DNA of 27,155 nucleotides from UBA8752 sp965659115. Lineage in GTDB: Bacteria > Bacteroidota > Bacteroidia > Flavobacteriales_D > Sanyastnellaceae. The notes under the pieces are model-generated. The model was not told the origin of the DNA. It did not search any database and was given only the letters and a program-made list of their open reading frames with translations. Positions 1 through 8,049 of this stretch are shown one piece after another; within the stretch, counting starts at the first letter, position 1, and every line of letters starts with the position of its first letter. The stretch is from contig CBFHUP010000041.1 in NCBI GenBank assembly GCA_965659115.1, positions 1 through 27,155 of the forward strand, written 5' to 3'. The translations under genes were made by a program, and so were the position numbers.

Positions 1-1019
1 GCAGGGTGCGTGATGTGCGGAAAATGACGGCGCAAAGCGTCGTGATCACATTAGATCCGGGGGCTGCCTTGCCCCGTTTCAGACATACTCCAGGACAGAG
101 GGTCACCTTTTGTTTGAACATCAACGAGAACCCTTCTTTTAGGAGTTATAACTTGGTCAATGCAGTGGGAGACCTCCCTCAAGTGGCCGTCAAACAAGTG
201 GCCCAAGGTGGATGCTCACAAATGTTCAACGAACAATTGCAAGCCGGCGACATGTTGGAGGTGGCCCCGCCCACCGGACATCTCTACGACCATCGTCTAG
301 ATCACAAAGCCCACCACCTTCTTTTGTTTGCCGCTGGCAGTGGCATCACGCCCATGTTCTCAGTGGCCCAACATGCGCTCAAGGCAAGGCCCGACCACCG
401 TGTCACATTGATTTATGCCAACTCCACGGCGAGAAGCATCATGATGCAGCAAGACCTCGACCGCATGGCACATTCCCACCGCCTCGAGGTGTTCCACGTA
501 TTGGGCGACGGCGCTACTGGGGAAGACCTTTCTACAGGCCGATTGGATCACGCCAAACTGAACCGATTGTTCGAGCAGTTCCGATCAAAAGACCTGCCGG
601 AAGCGGCTTTTCAATCGGGCCCATCGGGCTTTATGAACTTGATACAAGAGGCTGCGCAACGTCAAGTACGCCCCTTGAAAGTGAAGCCGTATTCCTTTGC
701 TCAACAGCCGTTCATCCATCCCGAGGAACAGTGCTCGAAATCTAAAGACGCTGAAGTCACCATCACTGTCAATGGCGTCACACACATCTTGCCTTCGGTC
801 TCCAGGCGCATGACGTTGTTGGATGCTGCCGACGAGGCTGGGATTGCCATGACAGCGAACTGCAAAAGCGGCATATGTCACCGTTGCAAGGCAAAACTGA
901 TTTCAGGACAAACGTTCCAAGCGCCGCCTGTCCATGCAGGGAGAAGGCCAGAAAACGGTTGGATCCTATGTTGCCAAGAGCGTCCGGGCAGCCAAAAAGT
1001 GGAAATCGAAGTCGGCTGA
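1..1019 (+). CDS. PaaE-like ferredoxin/flavodoxin-NAD(P) reductase with C-terminal 2Fe-2S domain (5' partial)
   Basis: This is a soluble electron-transfer flavoprotein that would pass electrons from NAD(P)H through FAD to a [2Fe-2S] centre. Numbering from the GTG at position 6, the FAD-binding barrel carries RSYN at residues 46-49, the NAD(P) domain carries GSGITP at 111-116, and a plant-type ferredoxin domain fills about 249-337 with Cys286, Cys291, Cys294 and Cys323 as likely cluster ligands. This domain order matches the PaaE/PaaK family (phenylacetyl-CoA epoxidase reductase) and related hydroxylase reductases. The reading frame stays open to the window edge and the first beta strand seems incomplete, so the true start probably lies upstream and GTG-6 is not trusted. 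No paaABCD oxygenase genes are visible, so the electron acceptor is unknown. It converges on lolA with one base between the two stop codons. Confidence 0.85.
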   Translation, partial: RVRDVRKMTAQSVVITLDPGAALPRFRHTPGQRVTFCLNINENPSFRSYNLVNAVGDLPQVAVKQVAQGGCSQMFNEQLQAGDMLEVAPPTGHLYDHRLDHKAHHLLLFAAGSGITPMFSVAQHALKARPDHRVTLIYANSTARSIMMQQDLDRMAHSHRLEVFHVLGDGATGEDLSTGRLDHAKLNRLFEQFRSKDLPEAAFQSGPSGFMNLIQEAAQRQVRPLKVKPYSFAQQPFIHPEEQCSKSKDAEVTITVNGVTHILPSVSRRMTLLDAADEAGIAMTANCKSGICHRCKAKLISGQTFQAPPVHAGRRPENGWILCCQERPGSQKVEIEVG

Positions 1020-1020
1020 T

Positions 1021-1689
1021 TCAGAGCCGGTTGTCGATCATAGTGGTGCCCGGATACCGATCCTTATCAAATGAGAAAGCCCCCTCAGGAGAGGGAGCAT
1101 CTCCCTCAAAGGCTTTGACTTCATACAGCACATCGGTGCCTTCACGCCCCTTCACAACCAGTTTGACCACTTGCAATACCTGTGGGTCTATGAAGCATTG
1201 AATCGTATGAAAACTGCGCTCCTCAGCCCCTGTTGGGTGCAAGTCTACCCTGGCCAGCATCCTCCCCTCTGATTCAGACTCGCCCTTCCACACTTTCTTG
1301 AAGTCCGCTTCCCAAATCGTGAACATTTGAGCCGGATCCACTCCATCCTCAGCGATTGTCTCTGCATCATCGATGTAGCATTCCCCCATTTCAGGTTCGT
1401 AGGTCCAGACGGTATTGCCATCGCACACAATCACATAATCGCCGAGCTGCAGGTGGTAGCGTTCCCCTTCGATCCAAACCTCTCCAGTTTGATCCATCTG
1501 AAAATCGCTTTGCACATCAATCATTTGTGAGATGTACTGAGCGTGAACCGAGCCGTATTGCTGCATTTGCGCTGATACTTTACCCAACAACTCCTCTGCA
1601 CGGGGGTCTTCAGACTGTGCCGAGACCGTGAATGAGAAGGACAGCAAAACCGCACAAATGCCTGAGATTGGAGACAGGAATGATTTCAT
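1021..1689 (-). CDS. lolA: Outer membrane lipoprotein carrier protein LolA family
   Basis: LolA is a periplasmic chaperone that takes lipoproteins released from the inner membrane and delivers them to the outer membrane. The predicted 222-residue product begins with a signal peptide ending in SVSAQ, followed by a LolA-type beta sheet with the family-typical segment CDGNTVWTYEPE and a later region around MFTIWEADFKK. Length fits the family. Two upstream ATGs (1719 and 1737) are in frame but lie inside ftsK and would place extra residues before the signal peptide, so the ATG at 1689 is preferred. It sits 13 bases downstream of ftsK on the same strand. The ftsK-lolA order recurs across Bacteroidota, which supports the call and suggests cotranscription. 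No hairpin separates the two genes. Confidence 0.85.
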   Translation of the reverse strand: MKSFLSPISGICAVLLSFSFTVSAQSEDPRAEELLGKVSAQMQQYGSVHAQYISQMIDVQSDFQMDQTGEVWIEGERYHLQLGDYVIVCDGNTVWTYEPEMGECYIDDAETIAEDGVDPAQMFTIWEADFKKVWKGESESEGRMLARVDLHPTGAEERSFHTIQCFIDPQVLQVVKLVVKGREGTDVLYEVKAFEGDAPSPEGAFSFDKDRYPGTTMIDNRL

Positions 1690-1702
1690 AGAGGCGTCGA
1701 AA

Positions 1703-4486
1703 TTAATCGGAGATTTCATGTTCAGAACCACTCCCACGCAACAACTGTTCCAAAGTCATCTCATCTGGCACCAAAACCTTGCGCGCTTTGGAGCCTTCGA
1801 AGGGGCCAATGATGCCCGCAGCTTCCAGCTGATCCACCAGCCTTCCCGCCCGGTTGTAGCCCAATTTGAGCTTGCGTTGCAGCAATGATGTGGACCCCTG
1901 CTGGTGCAGGACCAAAATTTTTGCGGCCTCTTCGAAGAGGCTGTCCCTTTCTTCACCTGCGATGTCCGCCATTTGCTCGCTGTGTTCGTCTGGAACCTCT
2001 GGCAATATCAACGCATCGGGATACCCCCTTTGGCTGCCAATGAAATCGGTAATGGCCTCCACTTCTGGAGTGTCTACAAAACCACATTGCAGGCGGATCA
2101 AATCATTTCCTGTGGAGAGCAGCATGTCGCCTCGGCCTATCAACTGGTCAGCGCCTCCAGCATCCAAGATGGTCCGACTGTCCACCTTTGAAGTGACCCT
2201 GAACGCCACGCGGCCCGGGAAGTTGGCCTTGATGGTGCCTGTTATGATGTTCACTGAGGGACGCTGGGTGGCAATGATCAAGTGTATGCCAATGGCCCTC
2301 GCCAACTGAGCCAAACGGGCGATGGGCATTTCGACTTCCTTGCCTGCCGTCATGATCAAATCGGCAAACTCGTCGATCACCAGCACGATGTACGGCAGGT
2401 AGCGGTGTCCATTTTCGGGATTGAGCTTGCGCCGGACGAATTTGGCATTGTACTCCTTGAGGTTCCTGCACTGGGCATTTTTGAGCAGCTCGTAACGCTG
2501 GTCCATTTCCAAGCAGAGCGACTTGATGGTCCGCACCACCTGACTGTTGTCGGTGATGATGGCTTCCTCGGTATCGGGGAGTTTTGCGAGGTAGTGGCGC
2601 TCAATGTGGTTGAACAGGGTGAGCTCCACTTTCTTGGGATCCACCAGCACGAACTTCAATTGGCTGGGGTGCTTTTTGTAGAGGAGCGAAACCAACATGG
2701 CATTCAATCCCACCGACTTTCCCTGGCCTGTAGCACCGGCCATGAGCATGTGGGGCATCTTGGCGAGGTCAAAGACGTACGTCTCGTTGGAGATGGTCTT
2801 TCCAATGGCAATTGGCAAGGCGGCATCGCTGTTCTGAAACTTGTCGCTGGCGATCAACGAACGCATGCTCACGACATCGGGGTTGGAGTTGGGCACCTCG
2901 ATGCCAATCGTGCCGCGGCCAGGTATGGGCGCGATGATGCGGATGCCCAACGCCGCAAGACTCAGAGCGATGTCATCCTCGAGATTTTTGATTTTGGAGA
3001 TGCGCACGCCCGGGGCCGGCACCAGCTCATACAGGGTCACCGTCGGCCCGATGGATGCTTTGATGCTGGCAATCTCAATGCCGTAGTTGCGCAGGGTATC
3101 CTCAATGCGCTTTTTATTGGCCTCCAGCTCTTCATGGCTGACCTCGGTCTTGCCTGAGCCGTGGGAAGCCAGCAAATCAATGTTGGGCAACTCATAATGG
3201 CTCAAATCCAAGGTGGGATCGTATTCGCCGAAAGCCTGAACCTTGGCGTCAATTTCATCCTCGGTGAGGGCCGCTTCTTCTGCCGCCACCTCGACTTCTA
3301 GGACAGCAGATCCCGTCTCAGGTGCCGGAGGGTTGGGTTCCTCATGCTCCACTTCAGGGGCAGGCTCTGGGACCTGTACCACTGGATCGGTGTTCTCTGG
3401 TTCCACCACAGGCCGGGCATGGGGTTTTTTCGGCTGAGGCTCTTCCCCGGAATCCGGGCTGACCGGAATGCGGCTGGGATCCAAATAGGGGTCCCATCCA
3501 TCTTGGTCGGTCGTCCCTTGCACCTGCTCTTCGACAGAGGTGGTGGTTTCTGTTGATACAGTTTGCCGCAAAGTCTGGTCTTCCTGATGCCCCGCTCCGA
3601 TCTCCTCCGCGCCGTCTTCTTCGAAGGCCTCTTCCTCCTCTTCCCATGCCGAATCGCGCGCGAAAAACTCCCGCAATCCCACCGATACGGAGGGGTGGGC
3701 GATGGCCCAAATGGCATACGATGCCGCCATCACCAAAACGGACCCTGTCACGCCCAAAGCAAAGCGGCTCCATTGGGTCATCCACAACCCTACTGCCCCC
3801 ACCAAGTGGTCATTGCCCCAACCGGAGATCAAGCCTGTTTCGGCATCAAAACTCAAAGTCAACAACCCCACAGTCCAGGGGAGCAAGACCGCGGCCACAC
3901 ATACGTTTCGCAGCGCCCTGCCGATGTGTGGCATGCGCTCGGGGGCCATGAGTTTGACTCCCGCAGCGAGGCACCATGCTCCGAATAAAGGGGCGGCAAT
4001 GCCAAATCCGCCGCGCATGAAGGTGAAGGCCCACCGCGCCCCCAATGCCCCGAGGAAATTGCGGAAACTCCCTTCTCCGGCTTCCGTGCCGCTTTGTATA
4101 AATCGGATGTCCTCGGCGCCGGTGAGCATCGCGCTTACACCTGACAACAGCATGAAACTGCCCGCAGCGACACACAACACGCCGCCGGTTTGTCTGACCC
4201 TGGGGTCGCGCAACCAAGCCGTGCGCTCTTGCCAGACCGCTTTGCGTTCCGCACGACGCGCATCTCGCTCCTCCATTCTCATCCTGCGTTCTTCTGCCTT
4301 TTGCTCCCTTCGGGTGGCGCCAGTTTTCTTTCCAGCAGCCTTTCCACCCCCCTTTTTTCGGGTTGGAGTGGACGCCACCTTCTCCGCGCTCCCCTTTTCT
4401 TCTAAGTCGAGACGGCGGTTCCTCGGCGCACTCTTCGCGTTGGACTTCCTTGATTTACGGGGTACTGAGGCTCGTGGTGACATCAT
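1703..4486 (-). CDS. ftsK: DNA translocase FtsK
   Basis: FtsK is the septum-anchored motor that pumps chromosome ends apart and activates XerCD resolution at dif. The 927-residue product starts with a highly basic tail (1-95), then about four membrane segments (roughly 100-122, 148-178, 193-213 and 242-264), an acidic Glu/Pro-rich linker (275-410), the RecA-like motor with Walker A GATGQGKS (584-591) and Walker B VLVIDEF (701-707), and a C-terminal winged-helix gamma domain (about 845-915) that in the family reads KOPS sequences. Two adjacent ATG codons (4486 and 4483) open the gene. The unusually Lys/Arg-rich N-terminal tail of about 95 residues is longer than in many homologues. It is divergent from rpmG and followed by lolA. 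Confidence 0.97.
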   Translation of the reverse strand: MMSPRASVPRKSRKSNAKSAPRNRRLDLEEKGSAEKVASTPTRKKGGGKAAGKKTGATRREQKAEERRMRMEERDARRAERKAVWQERTAWLRDPRVRQTGGVLCVAAGSFMLLSGVSAMLTGAEDIRFIQSGTEAGEGSFRNFLGALGARWAFTFMRGGFGIAAPLFGAWCLAAGVKLMAPERMPHIGRALRNVCVAAVLLPWTVGLLTLSFDAETGLISGWGNDHLVGAVGLWMTQWSRFALGVTGSVLVMAASYAIWAIAHPSVSVGLREFFARDSAWEEEEEAFEEDGAEEIGAGHQEDQTLRQTVSTETTTSVEEQVQGTTDQDGWDPYLDPSRIPVSPDSGEEPQPKKPHARPVVEPENTDPVVQVPEPAPEVEHEEPNPPAPETGSAVLEVEVAAEEAALTEDEIDAKVQAFGEYDPTLDLSHYELPNIDLLASHGSGKTEVSHEELEANKKRIEDTLRNYGIEIASIKASIGPTVTLYELVPAPGVRISKIKNLEDDIALSLAALGIRIIAPIPGRGTIGIEVPNSNPDVVSMRSLIASDKFQNSDAALPIAIGKTISNETYVFDLAKMPHMLMAGATGQGKSVGLNAMLVSLLYKKHPSQLKFVLVDPKKVELTLFNHIERHYLAKLPDTEEAIITDNSQVVRTIKSLCLEMDQRYELLKNAQCRNLKEYNAKFVRRKLNPENGHRYLPYIVLVIDEFADLIMTAGKEVEMPIARLAQLARAIGIHLIIATQRPSVNIITGTIKANFPGRVAFRVTSKVDSRTILDAGGADQLIGRGDMLLSTGNDLIRLQCGFVDTPEVEAITDFIGSQRGYPDALILPEVPDEHSEQMADIAGEERDSLFEEAAKILVLHQQGSTSLLQRKLKLGYNRAGRLVDQLEAAGIIGPFEGSKARKVLVPDEMTLEQLLRGSGSEHEISD

Positions 4487-4492
4487 TTCGAA

Positions 4493-4516
4493 ATTAGGTT
4501 GGACACCTAATCCAAC
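4493..4516. promoter_or_regulatory. Two overlapping, mutually exclusive inverted repeats upstream of ftsK
   Basis: ATTAGGT (4493-4499) and ACCTAAT (4505-4511) form a perfect 7-5-7 inverted repeat. GTTGGA (4498-4503) and TCCAAC (4511-4516) form a second perfect 6-7-6 repeat. The arms overlap, so only one hairpin could form at a time. The element starts seven bases before the ftsK ATG on the minus strand and lies in the ftsK/rpmG divergent spacer. It could be an operator or an RNA element in the ftsK leader; nothing else in the window repeats it. Confidence 0.35.
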
Positions 4517-4567
4517 GAGAAGTGTCGACCTTGCTTATTCACAAGAGGAATGGGAGGGAGAAATACC

Positions 4568-4575
4568 TATCTTTG
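4568..4575 (+). promoter_or_regulatory. Candidate Bacteroidota -7 promoter element for rpmG
   Basis: The sequence TATCTTTG matches the Bacteroidota primary-sigma -7 consensus TAnnTTTG exactly and ends 19 bases before the rpmG ATG. No convincing -33 TTG lies 19 bases upstream, so the assignment rests on the -7 match and on its position in a divergent intergenic region. Confidence 0.45.
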
Positions 4576-4594
4576 CCCTCCATTTTCCCTGAGC

Positions 4595-4777
4595 ATGGCG
4601 AAGAAAGGTAATCGCGTACAAGTTATCCTCGAGTGCACCGAGCACAAGGAGTCCGGCATGGCTGGAACGTCACGTTATGTGACGACGAAAAACCGTAAGA
4701 ACACTCCCGAGCGGATTGAGTTGAAGAAATACAACCCAATCCTTCGGAAGATGACGGTTCACAAAGAGATCAAGTAA
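4595..4777 (+). CDS. rpmG: 50S ribosomal protein L33
   Basis: L33 is a small protein of the large ribosomal subunit near the E site. The 60-residue product begins MAKKGNRVQVILE and contains the conserved TTKNRKNTPERIELKKYNP core, which is characteristic of L33. Only one cysteine (Cys14) is present, so this is the zinc-free form without the paired CxxC motifs. The ATG at 4595 gives the standard length; an in-frame extension to 4550 has no family support. It is followed 18 bases later by a DUF4295 gene, the usual Bacteroidota neighbour. In related genomes rpmB (L28) often precedes rpmG; here ftsK lies there instead, on the opposite strand. Confidence 0.97.
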   Translation: MAKKGNRVQVILECTEHKESGMAGTSRYVTTKNRKNTPERIELKKYNPILRKMTVHKEIK

Positions 4778-4795
4778 CCCCCAATCTGAGAAACT

Positions 4796-4948
4796 ATGGC
4801 TAAGAAGACCGTTGCATCGCTGCAGAAAGGAGGTGGAAAGCAGCACACCATGTGCATCAAGATGTACAAGAGCCCCAAGACCGGGGCGTACGCTTTCCGT
4901 CAAGAAGTCGTGCACAACGACAACATCAAGGCTTGGTTCGCGAACTGA
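4796..4948 (+). CDS. DUF4295 family small basic protein
   Basis: This 50-residue, lysine-rich protein begins MAKKTVASLQKGGGK and continues through a KMYKSPKTGAYAF segment to end in KAWFAN. Start, size, composition and location match DUF4295, a Bacteroidota-restricted family of unknown function consistently encoded beside rpmG and ftsY. The basic character and the ribosomal-protein neighbourhood suggest association with the ribosome or RNA, which is inference from context. It lies 18 bases after rpmG and shares its transcript. A strong hairpin follows at 4981, so the rpmG-DUF4295 unit may be terminated or attenuated before ftsY. Confidence 0.9.
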   Translation: MAKKTVASLQKGGGKQHTMCIKMYKSPKTGAYAFRQEVVHNDNIKAWFAN

Positions 4949-4980
4949 ATTCGCACCATGGCTTGCCCTGAAGGGCACCC

Positions 4981-5025
4981 CGAGGGCCGTCTTCCATACC
5001 CGGGAAGCCGGCCCTCGTTGCATTC
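4981..5025 (+). terminator. Hairpin terminator or attenuator between DUF4295 gene and ftsY
   Basis: Nine bases CGAGGGCCG pair with CGGCCCTCG, followed after one T/C mismatch by CTTCC pairing with GGAAG, around a seven-base loop. The stem spans 4981-5017 and is followed by TTGCATTC, a weak T-tract. A smaller hairpin (GCCCT-GA-AGGGC, 4965-4976) precedes it. It probably ends or attenuates the ribosomal transcript before ftsY, whose ATG is at 5044. Confidence 0.6.
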
Positions 5026-5043
5026 ACCCCCTACCTTAGACCC

Positions 5044-6027
5044 ATGTCATTCTTCAAAAGGCTCTTCAGCTCGGAAAAGAAGGAAACCCTCGACCGGGGT
5101 TTGGCCCGCACAAAGCGCGGCGTTTTGGAAAAGCTGTCCCGCGCAGTCATGGGCAAAAAGGACATTGATGCCGATGTCCTTGAGGAGTTAGAAGAAGCAC
5201 TGATCACCAGTGACATCGGGGTCCAAACCACCACGCGCATCATCGAGCGCATCGAAGAGCGCACCTCCCGCGCTTCGTCCAAATCGATCGACTTGCTGCT
5301 CCCCATGCTGCGCGAAGAGATCGCGGGCATGTTGGAGCACAACCGGGGAAACCAACCTACAGATTTGGGCATCCCCCCTACCGAAGGTCCTTATGTGTTT
5401 TTGATCGTCGGGGTGAACGGCGTAGGCAAAACCACCACCATCGGTAAACTGTGCCACCAGTTCGCTGCCCGAGGGCTCAAAGTCACAGTGGGCGCTGCAG
5501 ATACGTTTCGTGCCGCAGCCGTGGACCAACTCAAAGTATGGTCGGAACGCACCGGGGCTCACTTTGTGTCGCAAGGCCAAGATGCCGACCCCGCTGCCGT
5601 CGCTTTCGATGCGGTTCAGAGCGCCGTAGCCAAAGGACATGATGTGGTGCTGATCGATACTGCAGGGCGTCTCCACAACAAAAAACACCTCATGGACGAA
5701 CTGTCCAAGATCAAACGGGTGATGCAAAAAATCGCCACTGGTGTGCCCCACGAGGTTCTGCTCGTTCTCGATGGCTCTACCGGCCAAAACGCCCTCGAAC
5801 AGGCCAAGCAATTCACGGCTGCCACAGAGGTATCCGGTTTGGTCCTGACGAAACTCGACGGAACCGCCCGCGGAGGCGTTGTGATCGGCATCGCCGAGGA
5901 ATTCAAAATTCCCGTGCGCTTCATCGGGGTGGGTGAGCAACCCGAGGACCTTCAAGTATTCAACGCCATGGAATTTGTCGATTCATTGTTGCCCGAGTCC
6001 TTTGGCTCTGAAAACCCCACTTCATGA
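5044..6027 (+). CDS. ftsY: Signal recognition particle receptor FtsY
   Basis: FtsY is the membrane-associated SRP GTPase that docks ribosome-nascent chain complexes onto the translocon. The 327-residue product has a short N-terminal region (1-30), an NG-type helical bundle (about 30-105) and the GTPase domain with G1 GVNGVGKT (123-130), DTAGR (205-209), TKLDG (269-273) and GVGEQPEDL near 296-304. It lacks the long acidic A domain of the E. coli protein, as is usual for short FtsY forms. The last four bases overlap the start of rimO (ATGA), so translation of the two is probably coupled. Confidence 0.97.
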   Translation: MSFFKRLFSSEKKETLDRGLARTKRGVLEKLSRAVMGKKDIDADVLEELEEALITSDIGVQTTTRIIERIEERTSRASSKSIDLLLPMLREEIAGMLEHNRGNQPTDLGIPPTEGPYVFLIVGVNGVGKTTTIGKLCHQFAARGLKVTVGAADTFRAAAVDQLKVWSERTGAHFVSQGQDADPAAVAFDAVQSAVAKGHDVVLIDTAGRLHNKKHLMDELSKIKRVMQKIATGVPHEVLLVLDGSTGQNALEQAKQFTAATEVSGLVLTKLDGTARGGVVIGIAEEFKIPVRFIGVGEQPEDLQVFNAMEFVDSLLPESFGSENPTS

Positions 6028-7337
6028 GGGCCCGAACTTCATCCCGCCGGCGCGCACATGTGGTCACCCTCGGTTGCGCCAAAAACACCTTTGACTCCGA
6101 AGTCCTGATGCGTCAACTCGAAGCCAACGACTTCGACGTCACGCACGACACCCCCGTTGATGCAGCTCCTGTAGTGATCATCAACACCTGCGGCTTCATC
6201 GAGAGCGCCAAGCAGCAGAGCATCGAGACGATCCTTCAATTTGCCGACGCCAAACAAGATGGCCGTGTGGAGCGCGTTTACGTGACCGGCTGCCTGAGTG
6301 AGCGTTACCGCGACGAACTGGAGCAGGAAATTCCCGATGTGGACGCTTATTTCGGAACGCGAGAGCTGCCCAAACTGCTCAAGACGCTCAACGCAGACTA
6401 CCGCAAGGAATTGGTAGGCGAACGCCTGCTTTCCACACCCCAGCATTACGCTTATCTGAAAATTGCAGAAGGCTGCGACCGCCCCTGTGCGTTTTGTGCG
6501 ATCCCACTGATGAGGGGCAAGCACCGCTCCACCCCCATTGAGGACCTGGTGAAGCAGGCCGAGGGGTTGGCTGCCCAAGGCGTGAAGGAACTCATTCTCA
6601 TTGCCCAAGACCTGACATACTATGGGCTTGACCTCTACAAAAAGCGCCGACTGGCCGAGCTTGTAGACGCTTTGAGCGAGGTCGAGGGCATCGATTGGAT
6701 CCGCCTGCACTATGCTTTCCCCAGTGGATTCCCGATGGATGTGCTCGATGTGATGGCGGCCCGTCCCAACGTGTGTCATTACCTCGATATGCCGCTGCAG
6801 CACGGTGCCGACCAAGTACTCAAGAACATGCGCCGGGGCATCACCCGCGAGAAGACAGCCAAACTGTTGGCCGACATCCGCTCGCGTGTTCCCGACATCG
6901 CCATTCGCACCACCTTGATCTGCGGATTCCCAGGAGAAACAGAAGAAGACCACCAAGAAATGCTCGATTGGGTGGCCGAAAGCCGCTTTGACCGCTTGGG
7001 CTGTTTCACATACAGCCACGAAGAAGACACCCACGCTTACAACATGGAGGACGATGTCCCAGAAGATGTCAAGCGTCGCCGCGTTGAAGAGGTCATGGCC
7101 TTACAGGCCGGCATCAGCGCCGAACTCAATGCCGCCAAAGTGGGCAAGACTTTTAGGGTACTCTTTGACCGCAATGACGCCGGAGTGTTCATTGGGCGCA
7201 CCCAGTTTGACAGTCCAGATGTGGATTGCGAAGTCCGTGTAGAAGCTGGCGAGGACACCTACGTCCGCCTCGGCGACTTTGCCGACGTCACCATCGAGTC
7301 TGCTACTGAATTCGACTTGTTCGGCCGCTTGGCATGA
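6024..7337 (+). CDS. rimO: Ribosomal protein S12 methylthiotransferase RimO
   Basis: RimO is a radical-SAM enzyme that adds a methylthio group to a conserved aspartate of ribosomal protein S12. The 437-residue product has the N-terminal UPF0004 domain with Cys18, Cys56 and Cys90 for the auxiliary iron-sulfur cluster, the radical-SAM motif CDRPCAFC (Cys151, Cys155, Cys158), and a C-terminal TRAM domain (about 370-437). The early HVVTLGCAKNTFDSE segment distinguishes RimO from MiaB and MtaB. It overlaps ftsY at its start and queE at its end by four bases each, forming a tightly coupled three-gene unit. Confidence 0.95.
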   Translation: MRARTSSRRRAHVVTLGCAKNTFDSEVLMRQLEANDFDVTHDTPVDAAPVVIINTCGFIESAKQQSIETILQFADAKQDGRVERVYVTGCLSERYRDELEQEIPDVDAYFGTRELPKLLKTLNADYRKELVGERLLSTPQHYAYLKIAEGCDRPCAFCAIPLMRGKHRSTPIEDLVKQAEGLAAQGVKELILIAQDLTYYGLDLYKKRRLAELVDALSEVEGIDWIRLHYAFPSGFPMDVLDVMAARPNVCHYLDMPLQHGADQVLKNMRRGITREKTAKLLADIRSRVPDIAIRTTLICGFPGETEEDHQEMLDWVAESRFDRLGCFTYSHEEDTHAYNMEDDVPEDVKRRRVEEVMALQAGISAELNAAKVGKTFRVLFDRNDAGVFIGRTQFDSPDVDCEVRVEAGEDTYVRLGDFADVTIESATEFDLFGRLA

Positions 7338-7939
7338 GTACCATCTCCTACCCCGTAATGGAGGCCTTTGCCACCGTGCAGGGCGAAGGAGCGCATTCCG
7401 GCACCCCCAGCTGGTTCTTAAGGCTGGGCGGATGCGATGTAGGGTGCGTTTGGTGCGACGTCAAAGAAAGTTGGGATATCGATGCCCATCCCAAGCAGAG
7501 TCTGGAGGCCATTGTGGCCGCAGCAGTGGACAGCGGTCGCAAAGTCGTTGTGGTCACAGGCGGTGAGCCGGCCATGCACAACCTTGATCCATTGACGGAC
7601 GCCTTGCATCAAGCAGGCCTCAAGACCCACATTGAAACCAGTGGCGCCCACGCCCTGACCGGCACTTGGGACTGGGTCACCCTAAGCCCAAAGAAATTCA
7701 AGCCCTGTCGAGAGGATGTCTACCCCAAGGCAGACGAGCTCAAGGTGGTTGTATTCCACCGCAGCGATATGGACTGGGCCGCAGAACACGCCGAGCGTGT
7801 GCGTCCCGGTTGTGCTTTGTTTCTGCAACCAGAATGGGACAAGCGCGACGAAGCCACCTTTTGGATCCTGTCGTGGATCGCGGCTCGGCACGGATGGCGC
7901 ATCAGCCTCCAAACCCACAAGTACATCGGGATTCCCTAA
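7334..7939 (+). CDS. queE: 7-carboxy-7-deazaguanine synthase QueE
   Basis: QueE is a radical-SAM enzyme that contracts the ring of carboxytetrahydropterin to 7-carboxy-7-deazaguanine in the pathway to queuosine in tRNA. The 201-residue product carries the cluster motif CDVGCVWC (Cys34, Cys38, Cys41), a GGEPAMHN SAM-binding segment and the terminal LQTHKYIGIP typical of QueE. The start overlaps the rimO stop as ATGA. No other queuosine genes (queC, queD, queF) are in the window. It converges on hemF with a 110-base gap in which I see no convincing terminator. Confidence 0.93.
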   Translation: MSTISYPVMEAFATVQGEGAHSGTPSWFLRLGGCDVGCVWCDVKESWDIDAHPKQSLEAIVAAAVDSGRKVVVVTGGEPAMHNLDPLTDALHQAGLKTHIETSGAHALTGTWDWVTLSPKKFKPCREDVYPKADELKVVVFHRSDMDWAAEHAERVRPGCALFLQPEWDKRDEATFWILSWIAARHGWRISLQTHKYIGIP

Positions 7940-8049
7940 TTCCGGAAAGTCGGAGTCTTGCCCCTCAATGCTTGCGCTAAAAGAGCGTCTTGCCCGCACG
8001 GGGTGACTCAGGGCGCGAAATTGCCCCTTGCCAATAAGGCGGGCCTGTG

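Noticed and set aside
2282..3157. Long open frame antisense to ftsK (291 codons)
   Set aside because: Composition follows the codon pattern of ftsK read in reverse, with no domain or signal; ftsK itself is certain.
6039..7034. Long open frame antisense to rimO (331 codons)
   Set aside because: It mirrors rimO exactly and has no recognisable motif; long antisense frames are expected in GC-rich genes.
7940..8049. Possible terminator or small RNA between queE and hemF
   Set aside because: Only short imperfect inverted repeats (such as CGCT/AGCG) were found, without a T-tract.
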